Source: Bacteroidota bacterium
Lineage (GTDB): Bacteria > Bacteroidota > Bacteroidia > Chitinophagales > UBA8649
Length of the DNA stretch: 33,507 bases
Reading direction: 5' to 3'
NCBI GenBank assembly: GCA_003447535.1
Contig: DLYY01000183.1
Coordinates: forward strand, 10,926-44,432
The notes under the pieces were generated by a model that saw only the letters and a program-made list of their open reading frames with translations, was not told where the DNA came from and made no database searches. Positions within the stretch are counted from its first letter, which is position 1. Each line of letters starts with the position of its first letter. Below, one piece after another: positions 24,200 through 32,109 of the stretch. The position numbers and the translations under genes were made by a program.

Positions 24200-26011
24200 C
24201 TAGTCCAGGTTACTTTGGTCAGGATAAATAACCAATTCTTGACCTATACGCAAACTTGCCGCATCTGTAATGTTATTCCAGCCTGTAACCTGAGATAATC
24301 CCACATTATATTTCTCAGCAATCACGCTCAATACCTCTCCAGACTTCACCGTATGAATCACCTTCGAGGACGAAGAAGAAGACGAGCTACTTGAGGACGC
24401 CGTTCGATTGTCTGAGTAAACTGTCAGTGACTGGCCTATTGCTAATATTGACTCCTCGGTTAGACCATTCCAAGCCATAAGCTTTGAGAACCCCACGTTG
24501 TATTGCTCAGCGATGCCTCCCAAAAACTCACCCTCCACGACGACATGTGTGATCTTTTGATTTGCATTCGAACTACTTGAACTATTGCTAGTAGACACGG
24601 CGCTGCCAGACTCTACTGTAGGAGGTGATTGGGCGCGAATGGTTGTATTTGAGGTGGTAACTTCTTGGGTCGTTGTGCTTGTTGCTACTTCTAGAGTTTG
24701 GAAGTCTAGGAGGCGTTTTGCTTGAGCTTCTCGAAAAGCCTCCAGCTCAACTTCTGTTGATTGAGTTATCTCTTCATTTAAGGCAACAAGCAAGGCCTCG
24801 CCCAACATCTCGGCCTTGAGGCGGTACCCTTTAGGTTTCAAAGAGATAAGGTCTAGATTGGCCAATTTTCGCGTTTTCCAGTCTAAAATTCTAGTCCTTC
24901 CCCCAGAAGCCCAAAACCAATCATAAAATAGACATCCCTTCTCTTTAGCAATCTCGTGCAGTAAAGCCGAATACTCTTCTGTTACCGCCATATTTTCTTG
25001 CTTACCGCGATACATGTCTTGACCTGATACCAATAAAATCGCTGCGTTGGGGCATGCACGGTTGGCTTTGGCAATAGTTCGGCTTATGTTTTTCTTTGTA
25101 AAAGGACCTAAAACATCTCGTCCGCTTAGCTCGGCGACAGAAAAGTCAAGGATAATCAAATCTGGATTTAGTGCCGATAATTGTGCACTAAACAGTTCTG
25201 CATTAAGTATTCCTGCATACCCAGAACCTTCCACTCCTAGAGAATGATAAACAAGTCCAGAATCTTCAACAGAAAGAAGATTGGCTCCATGAAAAATAAA
25301 CCCTGATTGACTCGGTGCAGATTTTTGACACATCAAGGTAAATTCACGGTCGAACGATGGTATAAGCGCTTCAATGTGACCTAAATCTGCATTCATTAAA
25401 GAGGGCTGAATAAGGACAGTATCTTCGCCAGAAACCCATAATACATCAAAACTATTATGCGGCTCACAAAAGATTTGAAGCCGCATGGGTCTTTGGGGAA
25501 GCTTTTCTTGAAACTCATATGAAATCTGAGCGTTTTCATCAGCTGTTTTCGCGACCATGCCGGACACCCCCCTTGGAATGGACGGAGTCATTCTACTAGC
25601 AATATCATATCTCCAGGCACCTTTATGGCTGCTGGTGTAGTATACAGAACTAAAGGTGCGTGCAACCGAATTTGGCTGAACCATACCCCAGCCTCCATCA
25701 CCGCGTTCGACCTGAAGAATTTCTTGTAGATACCCAGTGAACATATCCGCTTGAACATGTTCATCGCCAAAGTGAGCAATAACAAAAGCATTGCTATCCG
25801 TATTGTTCCAATCTTTCCTCACATGACTAAGTGCACTATCTGAGTAACACTGAATGACATTCGCTTCAGGATGCAGGAATGAATAGTCATCGGCACGTGA
25901 AAAACTTCCTTGAGCCCAAGCAGCATTGGCCAACAAGACAAAGCAGCCAAAAAATATTAATAGATAGGAGGGTAGTCTCCTTTGAGTTGATGGTTGAGTA
26001 GATTTCTCCAT
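24200..26011 (-). CDS. SGNH-fold protein with lost catalytic residues and two C-terminal LysM domains
   Basis: This 603-residue secreted protein starts with a signal peptide (hydrophobic 15-33, cleavage at AWA-Q). Residues of about 50-415 look like the Bacteroidota SGNH/GDSL hydrolase family, with FGDEHVQADMFTGYL (81-95) in place of the usual GDSHIQAD block. Here the nucleophile Ser is Glu84, the block with the oxyanion Gly-x-Asn-Asp reads ILDFSVAELS, and the C-terminal Asp-x-x-His is Asp387-Leu-Ile-Ser390. Three of the key positions are therefore changed and hydrolysis is unlikely. A Ser/Thr-rich linker (440-486) leads to LysM 1 (about 488-533), an eleven-Ser tract (539-549) and LysM 2 (about 552-597), which should bind peptidoglycan. 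It is a stand-alone gene convergent with rho. The role is probably structural or binding at the cell wall. Confidence 0.82.
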   Translation of the reverse strand: MEKSTQPSTQRRLPSYLLIFFGCFVLLANAAWAQGSFSRADDYSFLHPEANVIQCYSDSALSHVRKDWNNTDSNAFVIAHFGDEHVQADMFTGYLQEILQVERGDGGWGMVQPNSVARTFSSVYYTSSHKGAWRYDIASRMTPSIPRGVSGMVAKTADENAQISYEFQEKLPQRPMRLQIFCEPHNSFDVLWVSGEDTVLIQPSLMNADLGHIEALIPSFDREFTLMCQKSAPSQSGFIFHGANLLSVEDSGLVYHSLGVEGSGYAGILNAELFSAQLSALNPDLIILDFSVAELSGRDVLGPFTKKNISRTIAKANRACPNAAILLVSGQDMYRGKQENMAVTEEYSALLHEIAKEKGCLFYDWFWASGGRTRILDWKTRKLANLDLISLKPKGYRLKAEMLGEALLVALNEEITQSTEVELEAFREAQAKRLLDFQTLEVATSTTTQEVTTSNTTIRAQSPPTVESGSAVSTSNSSSSSNANQKITHVVVEGEFLGGIAEQYNVGFSKLMAWNGLTEESILAIGQSLTVYSDNRTASSSSSSSSSSSKVIHTVKSGEVLSVIAEKYNVGLSQVTGWNNITDAASLRIGQELVIYPDQSNLD

Positions 26012-26198
26012 AGTATAAAGTTCTCTAAAATATCACAAGCTTAGACCCCCTGCATCTCAACAAAGTTGGAGATGATGTCCATGAGAATCTACAAAGCCCT
26101 TATCCAGAGAAGCAAAATGATTAAAACAAATGAAAACATGCTTAAAACGACTACCGAAAGGAAAAAGTATGATAGTCCTTCTAAGAAAAGCATTACAT

Positions 26199-26230
26199 AT
26201 TGTTTGTTTGGATAGATTGTTGTACCTTCG
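26199..26230 (+). promoter_or_regulatory. Putative rpmH promoter (Bacteroidota type)
   Basis: ATTG (26199-26202), 20 nt, then TACCTTCG (26223-26230) form a Bacteroidota-type promoter with one mismatch per box, ending 34 nt before the rpmH ATG. The remainder of the 253-nt gap between the SGNH-LysM gene and rpmH shows nothing that I can name. Confidence 0.5.
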
Positions 26231-26264
26231 CCTACCCATAAAAAGGGAATAATAATCATTCATC

Positions 26265-26420
26265 ATGAAAAGAACATTTCAGCCTTCAAGAAGAAAACGT
26301 AAAAACAAGCACGGGTTCCGTGAGCGTATGATAAGTAAAGGGGGCCGAAAAGTTATTGCCTCTCGTCGTGCCAAAGGAAGAAAAAAACTCACCGTTTCCG
26401 ACGAAAAGCGTCTTAAGTAG
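26265..26420 (+). CDS. rpmH: 50S ribosomal protein L34
   Basis: L34 is a small basic protein of the large ribosomal subunit. The 51-residue frame MKRTFQPSRRKRKNKHGF... with the central ISKGGRKVIASRRAKGRK is unmistakable. The protein contains about 40 percent Arg plus Lys and ends VSDEKRLK. A promoter of the local type sits just upstream. The rnpA reading frame begins inside this gene in the +1-shifted frame. Confidence 0.97.
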   Translation: MKRTFQPSRRKRKNKHGFRERMISKGGRKVIASRRAKGRKKLTVSDEKRLK

Positions 26421-26793
26421 ACGCTATAGTCTGAAAAGCACCCTTTTGTGGGGAAAGCTATTGTCTACGGGTGCCCGGATTAGAAAGGGTCCCTACACCA
26501 TCATTTTTATCCCCCACCAAGAATTCAACATTGGATTCATCGTTCCCAAGCGATTTTTTGCGAAAGCGCATACCCGTAATCGGGTTAAACGTTTGTTAAG
26601 AGAAGCAAGCGCAAGTCTAATGTCTCATTATCGTGAGCTACCCAAGGCGGCCATAATTGTTAAATATGGCAACAAACAGAAATCTCCACCTTCCCTGAAT
26701 TCAGCCATTGATTTGCTCAAGCCTTTATTTCTAGAAGTAAAGAATTCAAATTCAGCCATTGTCCAACCTCAGGAAGAGCAAGGTAAGCGCTGA
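26368..26793 (+). CDS. rnpA: Ribonuclease P protein component, overlapping rpmH
   Basis: RnpA is the protein cofactor of RNase P, which matures tRNA 5' ends. The family signature is clear: NIGFIVPKRFFAKAHTRNR with VKRLLREASASL, containing the RNR motif, preceded by a beta strand (YTIIFIPH). No ATG occurs in frame upstream of this core, and the conserved N-terminus (YSLKS, LLWGKLLSTGARIRKG) starts only about 8 codons after the rpmH stop. The start must then be a non-ATG codon inside rpmH; I chose GTG at 26368 (141 aa). TTG at 26356 is an alternative. The overlap with rpmH is 53 nt (or 65 nt). This gene order is universal but the deep overlap is not. The tail after residue 115 is an extra polar segment. 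Confidence 0.9.
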   Translation: MPKEEKNSPFPTKSVLSRRYSLKSTLLWGKLLSTGARIRKGPYTIIFIPHQEFNIGFIVPKRFFAKAHTRNRVKRLLREASASLMSHYRELPKAAIIVKYGNKQKSPPSLNSAIDLLKPLFLEVKNSNSAIVQPQEEQGKR

Positions 26794-26804
26794 GGCTATA
26801 TTTC

Positions 26805-27920
26805 TTAGTTAAAAAGCGTCTCTACTGGGACATGGGGAAGATTAAAGGCTTCCGCAACCCCTTCGTATACCACCTTGCCTTGGACTATGTTAAGTCCTTT
26901 TAACAAGTCTTTGCGCTTAGAGCATGCTTCTTTCCACCCATTATTGGCCAGATCGATTACATAGGGCAGGGTTGCGTTAGTTAGTGCAACCGTTGAGGTA
27001 TAAGGAACAGCTCCTGGCATATTCGCTACGCAATAATGAACCACGTCATCAATGATATAGGTAGGGTCTTCATGGGTCGTAGGCTTACAAGTTTCTATGC
27101 ATCCGCCTTGATCAACAGCTACATCAACTAATACGGCTCCCTTGTGCATCATTGATAGCATATCCCTTGTAATGAGGCTTGGAGCCTTAGCACCAGGAAT
27201 CAGCACAGCCCCTATAATCAAATCCATTCGCGGAATCAAATCCCGAATGGTCATTTCTGTAGAAAAACGAGTAATCACATTAGCAGGCATTACATCATTT
27301 AGGTAGCGTAAACGATTGAGGTTAACATCCAAGATGGTCACCATAGCACCCAAACCCGCTGCCATTCGCGCAGCCTGAGTTCCTACGACTCCGCCGCCGA
27401 GAACCAGTACGCGTCCGGGTTCAACACCTGGTACGCCGCCCAATAAAACACCTTTGCCCTGAATGGGTTTCTCCAAGTATTTTGCGCCTTGTTGAACTGA
27501 CATTCTTCCCGCCACTTCACTCATCGGGATAAGTAGGGGCAAAGTGCCATGATTACTTTCTACCGTTTCATAGGCTAGGCACACCGCCTTTGACCTGATA
27601 CAAGCCCGCGTTAAAGGCTCACTTGATGCAAAGTGGAAATAGGTAAAGACTAGCTGATCCTCGCGCAAAAGACCATATTCCGCTTCAATGGGTTCTTTTA
27701 CCTTCACAATCATCTCTGCCTCTGCATAGACACTTTCTAGAGTTGGTGCAATGGAAGCCCCAGCCTCAATATAGTCTTCATCGCTAAATCCACTACCCAT
27801 TCCTGCCTTTGTTTGAATACGAACCACATGGCCTCTTTTTGTCAACTCCAAGACGCCACCGGGGGTAACAGCCACCCGGTTTTCATTATTTTTTATTTCT
27901 ATAGGTACTCCAATATTCAT
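26805..27920 (-). CDS. ald: Alanine dehydrogenase
   Basis: This NAD-dependent enzyme deaminates L-alanine to pyruvate and ammonia. The ATG at 27920 gives 371 residues, exactly the family norm; an upstream TTG at 27926 only adds two. Visible are IGVPIEIKNNENRVAVTPGGV at the N-terminus, KVKEPI with the substrate Lys near 74, TYFHFAS with the catalytic His near 95, and the NAD-binding GGGVVGTQAARMAAGLGA followed by ILDVNL. The C-terminal half holds the DVAVDQGGCIET and NMPGAVPYTST motifs. It lies 29 nt after the GNAT-like gene on the same strand and is convergent with rnpA (11-nt gap). It may be the last gene of the long minus-strand unit. Confidence 0.96.
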   Translation of the reverse strand: MNIGVPIEIKNNENRVAVTPGGVLELTKRGHVVRIQTKAGMGSGFSDEDYIEAGASIAPTLESVYAEAEMIVKVKEPIEAEYGLLREDQLVFTYFHFASSEPLTRACIRSKAVCLAYETVESNHGTLPLLIPMSEVAGRMSVQQGAKYLEKPIQGKGVLLGGVPGVEPGRVLVLGGGVVGTQAARMAAGLGAMVTILDVNLNRLRYLNDVMPANVITRFSTEMTIRDLIPRMDLIIGAVLIPGAKAPSLITRDMLSMMHKGAVLVDVAVDQGGCIETCKPTTHEDPTYIIDDVVHYCVANMPGAVPYTSTVALTNATLPYVIDLANNGWKEACSKRKDLLKGLNIVQGKVVYEGVAEAFNLPHVPVETLFN

Positions 27921-27949
27921 AACCAAAATTTTATCAATATTAAAAAGAT

Positions 27950-29101
27950 TTATCGAAATGCCTGCCTTGTATTTTCTGTCTCCAATTCAACGGATTGCGT
28001 AAAGGATTTCATCAGGTATCGCATGGACATCCGGCGATGGTAGACAGCCGATGCCATTGCGTTTGGCTGAGCGCCCACATTAGATTTTGCCTGTTGTGAA
28101 GTTCTCCCGTAACAAACTGTGTCTTTGTTATGCTCTATACCCAGTCCCACTAAGTCGTATAAGATTCTATGGTAGGCCTTAAATCTTCCTGCCCTTTTGT
28201 GGTTCAAACCAATCAAATGGGCATGAATCCGATTGGCATCTTCAAACCAAGAAATCCATCCAATCACCTCCTCGCCAACAGAATATGTTCGCAATTTTGG
28301 AAGACTCGAAGAAGCATTTCTTTCTATCTGAAAATATTCGGGCGACATAAGCTGAATGTAGAAGTCTACTGCGGACATAATATTTACATAGAGCGGATAC
28401 ATCGCCTCCGTTGGTGCTTCGCCCCAGTCGTTATAATCGGTTACTTGTAAGTCCTTGCTCCGCTCGGCCACTTGATTGTACTTTGTTCGGTACTTGGACC
28501 GAAGTGCCGCGGCATACTCTTCCATAGAGGAAAAGCGTGTGACATTCTCCAATATCATGTCGGGTTCTGAAGGTGTCATGTAAAAACCTCGTTCTTTTAG
28601 GCAATCAACCATCCAGGAATCAGTTGAACTATAAACATCTTTGATTAATATTCCATCATACGGTATCAAATCATTTTGTAATTGGCAAAGGAGGTAATCG
28701 TAAACCTCTTCCTTTGCCTCTTGACTTAACTCTTTGAAAAAAACCAAGCCATTATCGCCTGTAGTAAAAATGCTTCCCAACGACAATACTCTCCACCGAA
28801 TCGGACGGACAATAACGTCATATATCTTTTGGGTTAGCCAATTGTTGGGGCGAAAATTATCTAACCGTTCTCCGCTAAAAGGCATCCTTTGGAGATACGC
28901 CCTTGCCAATAAGGTGTCGCCTTCATAGACCGCACAGACAAAGTGTTCAATTGCAGGATTGCTCTGAGCTAAATGAGTGAGGTAATCCATTTCTTGAAAG
29001 GGAAATTTCTCCACCACCAAATCGCTGTGATTCGACGTAAAATCCTGAACAGATAGGACAGACACTGATCGGTCCTTGTATTGAAGAGAAGCATTGCCCA
29101 C
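27950..29101 (-). CDS. GNAT/FemAB-like acyltransferase-fold protein, function unknown
   Basis: The function of this 383-residue protein is not recognised. It is soluble, with no signal peptide or membrane segment. Two halves can be seen. The first (about 30-190) contains EGDTLLARAYLQRM and DGILIKDVYSST. The second (about 200-370) has YTKYN-type RSKYRTKYNQVAERSKDL, GEEVIGWISWF, NRIHAHLIGL and a C-terminal GRTSQQAKSNVGAQP, all resembling the tandem GNAT arrangement of FemAB-like peptidyl or aminoacyl transferases. The start is GTG at 29101; the frame upstream meets a stop with no ATG. It lies 2 nt downstream of the rlmN stop. A cell-wall or polymer acylation role is a guess. Confidence 0.68.
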   Translation of the reverse strand: MGNASLQYKDRSVSVLSVQDFTSNHSDLVVEKFPFQEMDYLTHLAQSNPAIEHFVCAVYEGDTLLARAYLQRMPFSGERLDNFRPNNWLTQKIYDVIVRPIRWRVLSLGSIFTTGDNGLVFFKELSQEAKEEVYDYLLCQLQNDLIPYDGILIKDVYSSTDSWMVDCLKERGFYMTPSEPDMILENVTRFSSMEEYAAALRSKYRTKYNQVAERSKDLQVTDYNDWGEAPTEAMYPLYVNIMSAVDFYIQLMSPEYFQIERNASSSLPKLRTYSVGEEVIGWISWFEDANRIHAHLIGLNHKRAGRFKAYHRILYDLVGLGIEHNKDTVCYGRTSQQAKSNVGAQPNAMASAVYHRRMSMRYLMKSFTQSVELETENTRQAFR

Positions 29102-29103
29102 TT

Positions 29104-30198
29104 CTATGGTAACAACCTGTTTAAGTCATTGTTTTTTCCTGCCAACTGGCCGCAAGCGGCATCGATGTCATGACCACGGCTTCTTCGGATATGCGCCTCC
29201 AGTCCACTGTCTGTCAATATTTCTAAAAACCGGCGTGACCGAGTTGGCGTTGTTCGTTCTAAGGGCACTCCCTCCACCGAATTATACTCTATAAGGTTAA
29301 TAAAGCAGGGGAACTCTTTAGCAATACTAACAAGGTTCCTCGCATCCTCTTCTGAATCATTGAACTTTTGAAAGAGGATATATTCCAACGTTATTTTTCG
29401 TTTCGTGTGGGCATAAAATTCCTTTATAACTTCCACCACCTCTTCGATAGGATTGCTTTTGTTGATGTCCATTATTTGAGCTCGTTTTGCATTGGTGGCT
29501 GCATGAAGAGACCACGCTAAATTAAACTTACTGCCGCGTTCCGCTAACTTCCGAATACCTCGAACAATACCCACTGTGGAAAGAGTGATCCGCCTTGACG
29601 CCATATTCATTGCCTCTTCGGCCGTCAGAATTTCTGTAGCTCGAAATACCTCTTCCAAGTTGAGCAAGGGTTCTCCCATCCCCATAAATACAATATTCGT
29701 AAGGCCTCTTCCAAATTGGTCTAGGGCAAGCCTATTTAATCCTCGAACTTGGTCTACAATTTCAGAAAAAGCCAAGTTGCGATCACGCTTTAGTTGACCT
29801 GTGGCACAAAAAGAACAATGAAGAGTGCAACCAACTTGAGAGGAAATACAAGCCGTAATCCGTTTACTTGTTGGAATAATAACTCCTTCAACCGTCCGGC
29901 CGTCATGGAGAGCAAAGCCAACTTTAATCGTCCCATCTTGACTTTTTTGGATAATATCTACTTCTGCAATGTGAAAAACAAAAGACTCCTCAAGTCTAGC
30001 CCGAAGACTTTGGGGAAGGTTTGTCATCATATTAAAATGATCTGCCCCTTTAATCCAAAGCCATTCAAAAATCTGTTTAGCTCTAAAAGAGGGCTCATTG
30101 TTTTGCTCAAGCCATTGAGCTAAGTCTTCGCGAGCCATTGTCCGAATGTTTATCTTCTGTACAGGCTTGCTGTTTTCTGATGGGTTTACCGTATCCAT
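29104..30198 (-). CDS. rlmN: Dual-specificity rRNA/tRNA adenine C2-methyltransferase RlmN
   Basis: RlmN is a radical-SAM enzyme that methylates C2 of A2503 in 23S rRNA (and A37 of some tRNAs). In the 364-residue protein the cluster motif CTLHCSFC gives Cys124, Cys128 and Cys131 (CxxxCxxC). GMGEPLLN, ITLSTVGIVRGI and LAWSLHAATNAKR follow in order. The C-terminal GHDIDAACGQL holds the second catalytic cysteine, Cys349, that pairs with the methylated Cys in the mid-protein. The gene overlaps envC by 13 nt at its start, so it probably depends on that transcript. The N-terminal 20 residues are extra relative to many homologues. Confidence 0.97.
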   Translation of the reverse strand: MDTVNPSENSKPVQKINIRTMAREDLAQWLEQNNEPSFRAKQIFEWLWIKGADHFNMMTNLPQSLRARLEESFVFHIAEVDIIQKSQDGTIKVGFALHDGRTVEGVIIPTSKRITACISSQVGCTLHCSFCATGQLKRDRNLAFSEIVDQVRGLNRLALDQFGRGLTNIVFMGMGEPLLNLEEVFRATEILTAEEAMNMASRRITLSTVGIVRGIRKLAERGSKFNLAWSLHAATNAKRAQIMDINKSNPIEEVVEVIKEFYAHTKRKITLEYILFQKFNDSEEDARNLVSIAKEFPCFINLIEYNSVEGVPLERTTPTRSRRFLEILTDSGLEAHIRRSRGHDIDAACGQLAGKNNDLNRLLP

Positions 30199-31409
30199 GC
30201 TTCCGGATTTAGTTTAACACTGTTCTTCCAAATTTCCAAGTGCATTCTTGGGGAAAGAGCTCCCAATCCCTCGCCATAAACAGACCCTATAACCTGACCT
30301 GAAGAAAGCGCTTGACCCCTCGAAAGCGAGGGCCTAGATAAGTTACTATATACAGTGAAATAAGGACCATGTTGCACAATCACTGTCCAGTGGACATTGG
30401 TCATTTCAAAAACCCGAGAAACTTTACCATTATACAAAACACGAACTTCTGTATTTGGCCTTGTTTCAATGTCTATCCCATTATTTTGAATAAGTAGAGA
30501 GGGCATGTCCGGATGACTTACTTGACCAAAACGGGTAACGATACGTCCGTTATTGACGGGCCATGGAAAACGCCCCTTATTGGCTGCAAAAGAATTTGCC
30601 AATTCAACGTCTACCGGATCCGGCGAGGTCAATCTTGCCCTCCTTTCTCGCTCTATCCGTGCTTCTGCCTCTAAAATCTCTTTGAGCCGAAGATCTAAGG
30701 CACTGATGTTGCCCAGGATTTCCGCTTTAATCTGCTCCTGGCGAGCCATATCATTTTCCAATGAAAGCAATGCGGCGTCATACTGTTCTTCCGATGCTTT
30801 GAGGGTGCGTTGTTCTTCAAGGAGTTCCGTTCGCTTGACTTCGAGCACTGTTATCTGTGCCTTCACCTTATCTTGGACTGAAACTAAATAGTCTTGAATT
30901 TCTTGTAATGCACGCATTTTGTAATTCAACACCCTAGATAAATTTCCCATAAACCGATAGCGCTGAAAAACATCTTCAAAGGAAGTAGACGACAATACAT
31001 ACATTGACCGGGTCTGTGAAACTCGATATCGATAGGCCATTCGAACGGCATCGGCACAACTTCCTTTAAGTCGTTCATATTCGTTCCGGGTGTTGTCCTC
31101 CTCATCTTGTAAAGAGTCAAGACTGTGGGCCAGCTGAAAGCTGTCCTGCCGAAGGAGATTAACCAAAGAGTCTTGAATTTGTCGTTGAGTACTGAGTAAC
31201 CTTAATTGATTAATCGTCACTTGTTGTTGGCTTTGGAGGCGCTGTATTTCTCCCTCTAAGCTTGCTAAATCACTTCGTAGTTTATCCTGTTTGCTCACTA
31301 TGGATGACGAAGTCTCTGGCTCCTGTGCGTGCAACCAACCGGCCACCAAAACTAAGCCCACCACACAGAAAAAAAAGCTAAAAAGCAGGCTATGGATGAA
31401 TGACTTCAT
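30186..31409 (-). CDS. EnvC-like murein hydrolase activator (coiled coil plus degenerate LytM)
   Basis: This periplasmic protein is thought to activate peptidoglycan amidases during cell division and envelope remodelling. From the ATG at 31409 it has 407 residues: a signal peptide (hydrophobic 5-26, cleavage at AHA-Q), a long coiled coil of about 40-230 rich in Glu, Gln, Leu and Arg, and a C-terminal LytM/M23-like domain from about 285. The M23 zinc site is broken: HxxxD reads Asn309...Asp313 and HxH reads Arg388-Met-His390. The domain should therefore bind but not cleave, as in EnvC. An upstream ATG at 31439 would add ten residues. The gene overlaps both DUF4292 upstream and rlmN downstream, in the TPR-DUF4292-EnvC arrangement common in Bacteroidota. 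Confidence 0.88.
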   Translation of the reverse strand: MKSFIHSLLFSFFFCVVGLVLVAGWLHAQEPETSSSIVSKQDKLRSDLASLEGEIQRLQSQQQVTINQLRLLSTQRQIQDSLVNLLRQDSFQLAHSLDSLQDEEDNTRNEYERLKGSCADAVRMAYRYRVSQTRSMYVLSSTSFEDVFQRYRFMGNLSRVLNYKMRALQEIQDYLVSVQDKVKAQITVLEVKRTELLEEQRTLKASEEQYDAALLSLENDMARQEQIKAEILGNISALDLRLKEILEAEARIERERRARLTSPDPVDVELANSFAANKGRFPWPVNNGRIVTRFGQVSHPDMPSLLIQNNGIDIETRPNTEVRVLYNGKVSRVFEMTNVHWTVIVQHGPYFTVYSNLSRPSLSRGQALSSGQVIGSVYGEGLGALSPRMHLEIWKNSVKLNPEAWIR

Positions 31410-32109
31410 AAGATGAAGGTACTTCAAAAGGAAGGTCATAGGGCCCTTTCTTTTCCAAGGAATTTGTGGATAGAGATACTTCTAAGCCCTCTGATTCGAC
31501 TATCAGGGTGCGATCTTTGGCCCACAGCCCTCCTTCTAGTTCTTTTATATTCACCCATTGAAGCGTAACCCATTGTTCAATAGAGGGCTCATAAACATCT
31601 AGGTGATTTACCCCTAGAGAGTCCGATGCAATAATTTTAACTGCCAATCCGGCCGGAGATATCCATAGAGAATCGTCTTTTTGAAAATCGTCTTTCTGTA
31701 ACACCACACCAAATATCCAAGACATCATCAAATCGTAATCACTAATTGCCGGTAATCCAAGGGCATCAAGCCCAGCGATTGTACCTGAATAATACGTTCG
31801 TTCTAATCGATTAAGTGCCTGTACCGAATCTCTAGAAAATAAAATCCGAGCCCCTTCAAATCCAAACTTGGTAAACTGTCCCCAAACCCTCTCGCCGCCA
31901 TTGGTTCTAAATTTTGCCTTAAATCGCTGGCTCTGATTATCGTAGAAGATAATGGCAGTGGTTGCCATCTCTAGCGTATCCAAACCCTTTAGCCAATGGC
32001 TCTCTAAAGAAGCATCCAGCAGACTTTGCTTAAGCACCTTGCACTGAGGCATCGTTAACCCCGCAAAAAGCACAAAGAGCAGCGCACCATATGATATACT
32101 TTGGCGCAT
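31390..32109 (-). CDS. DUF4292 family exported protein
   Basis: This 239-residue exported protein is of unknown function. It has an N-terminal hydrophobic segment (7-20) and a Cys at 23 in TMPQCKV, so it may be a lipoprotein, although the lipobox is not canonical. The following body of alternating short beta strands (MATTAIIFYDN, FKAKFRTNGG, ARILFSRDSV, MMSWIFGVVLQ, GLAVKIIASDS) fits the DUF4292/LolA-like fold family that Bacteroidota encode just upstream of EnvC. Its ATG shares one base with the TPR gene stop (TAATG), and its end overlaps the EnvC start by 20-50 nt. Translational coupling across the whole set is likely. Confidence 0.78.
   Translation of the reverse strand: MRQSISYGALLFVLFAGLTMPQCKVLKQSLLDASLESHWLKGLDTLEMATTAIIFYDNQSQRFKAKFRTNGGERVWGQFTKFGFEGARILFSRDSVQALNRLERTYYSGTIAGLDALGLPAISDYDLMMSWIFGVVLQKDDFQKDDSLWISPAGLAVKIIASDSLGVNHLDVYEPSIEQWVTLQWVNIKELEGGLWAKDRTLIVESEGLEVSLSTNSLEKKGPYDLPFEVPSSYEVIHP

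Noticed and set aside
26767..26795. CCTCAG/CTGAGG inverted repeat at the end of rnpA
   Set aside because: The 17-nt loop and the lack of a T tract make a terminator unlikely.
29794..30123. 109-aa plus-strand frame
   Set aside because: It is antisense to rlmN, with no upstream promoter and no recognisable motif.
30553..30891. 112-aa Ser/Arg-rich plus-strand frame
   Set aside because: It is antisense to the coiled-coil part of the EnvC-like gene; the composition reflects that repeat-like coding.
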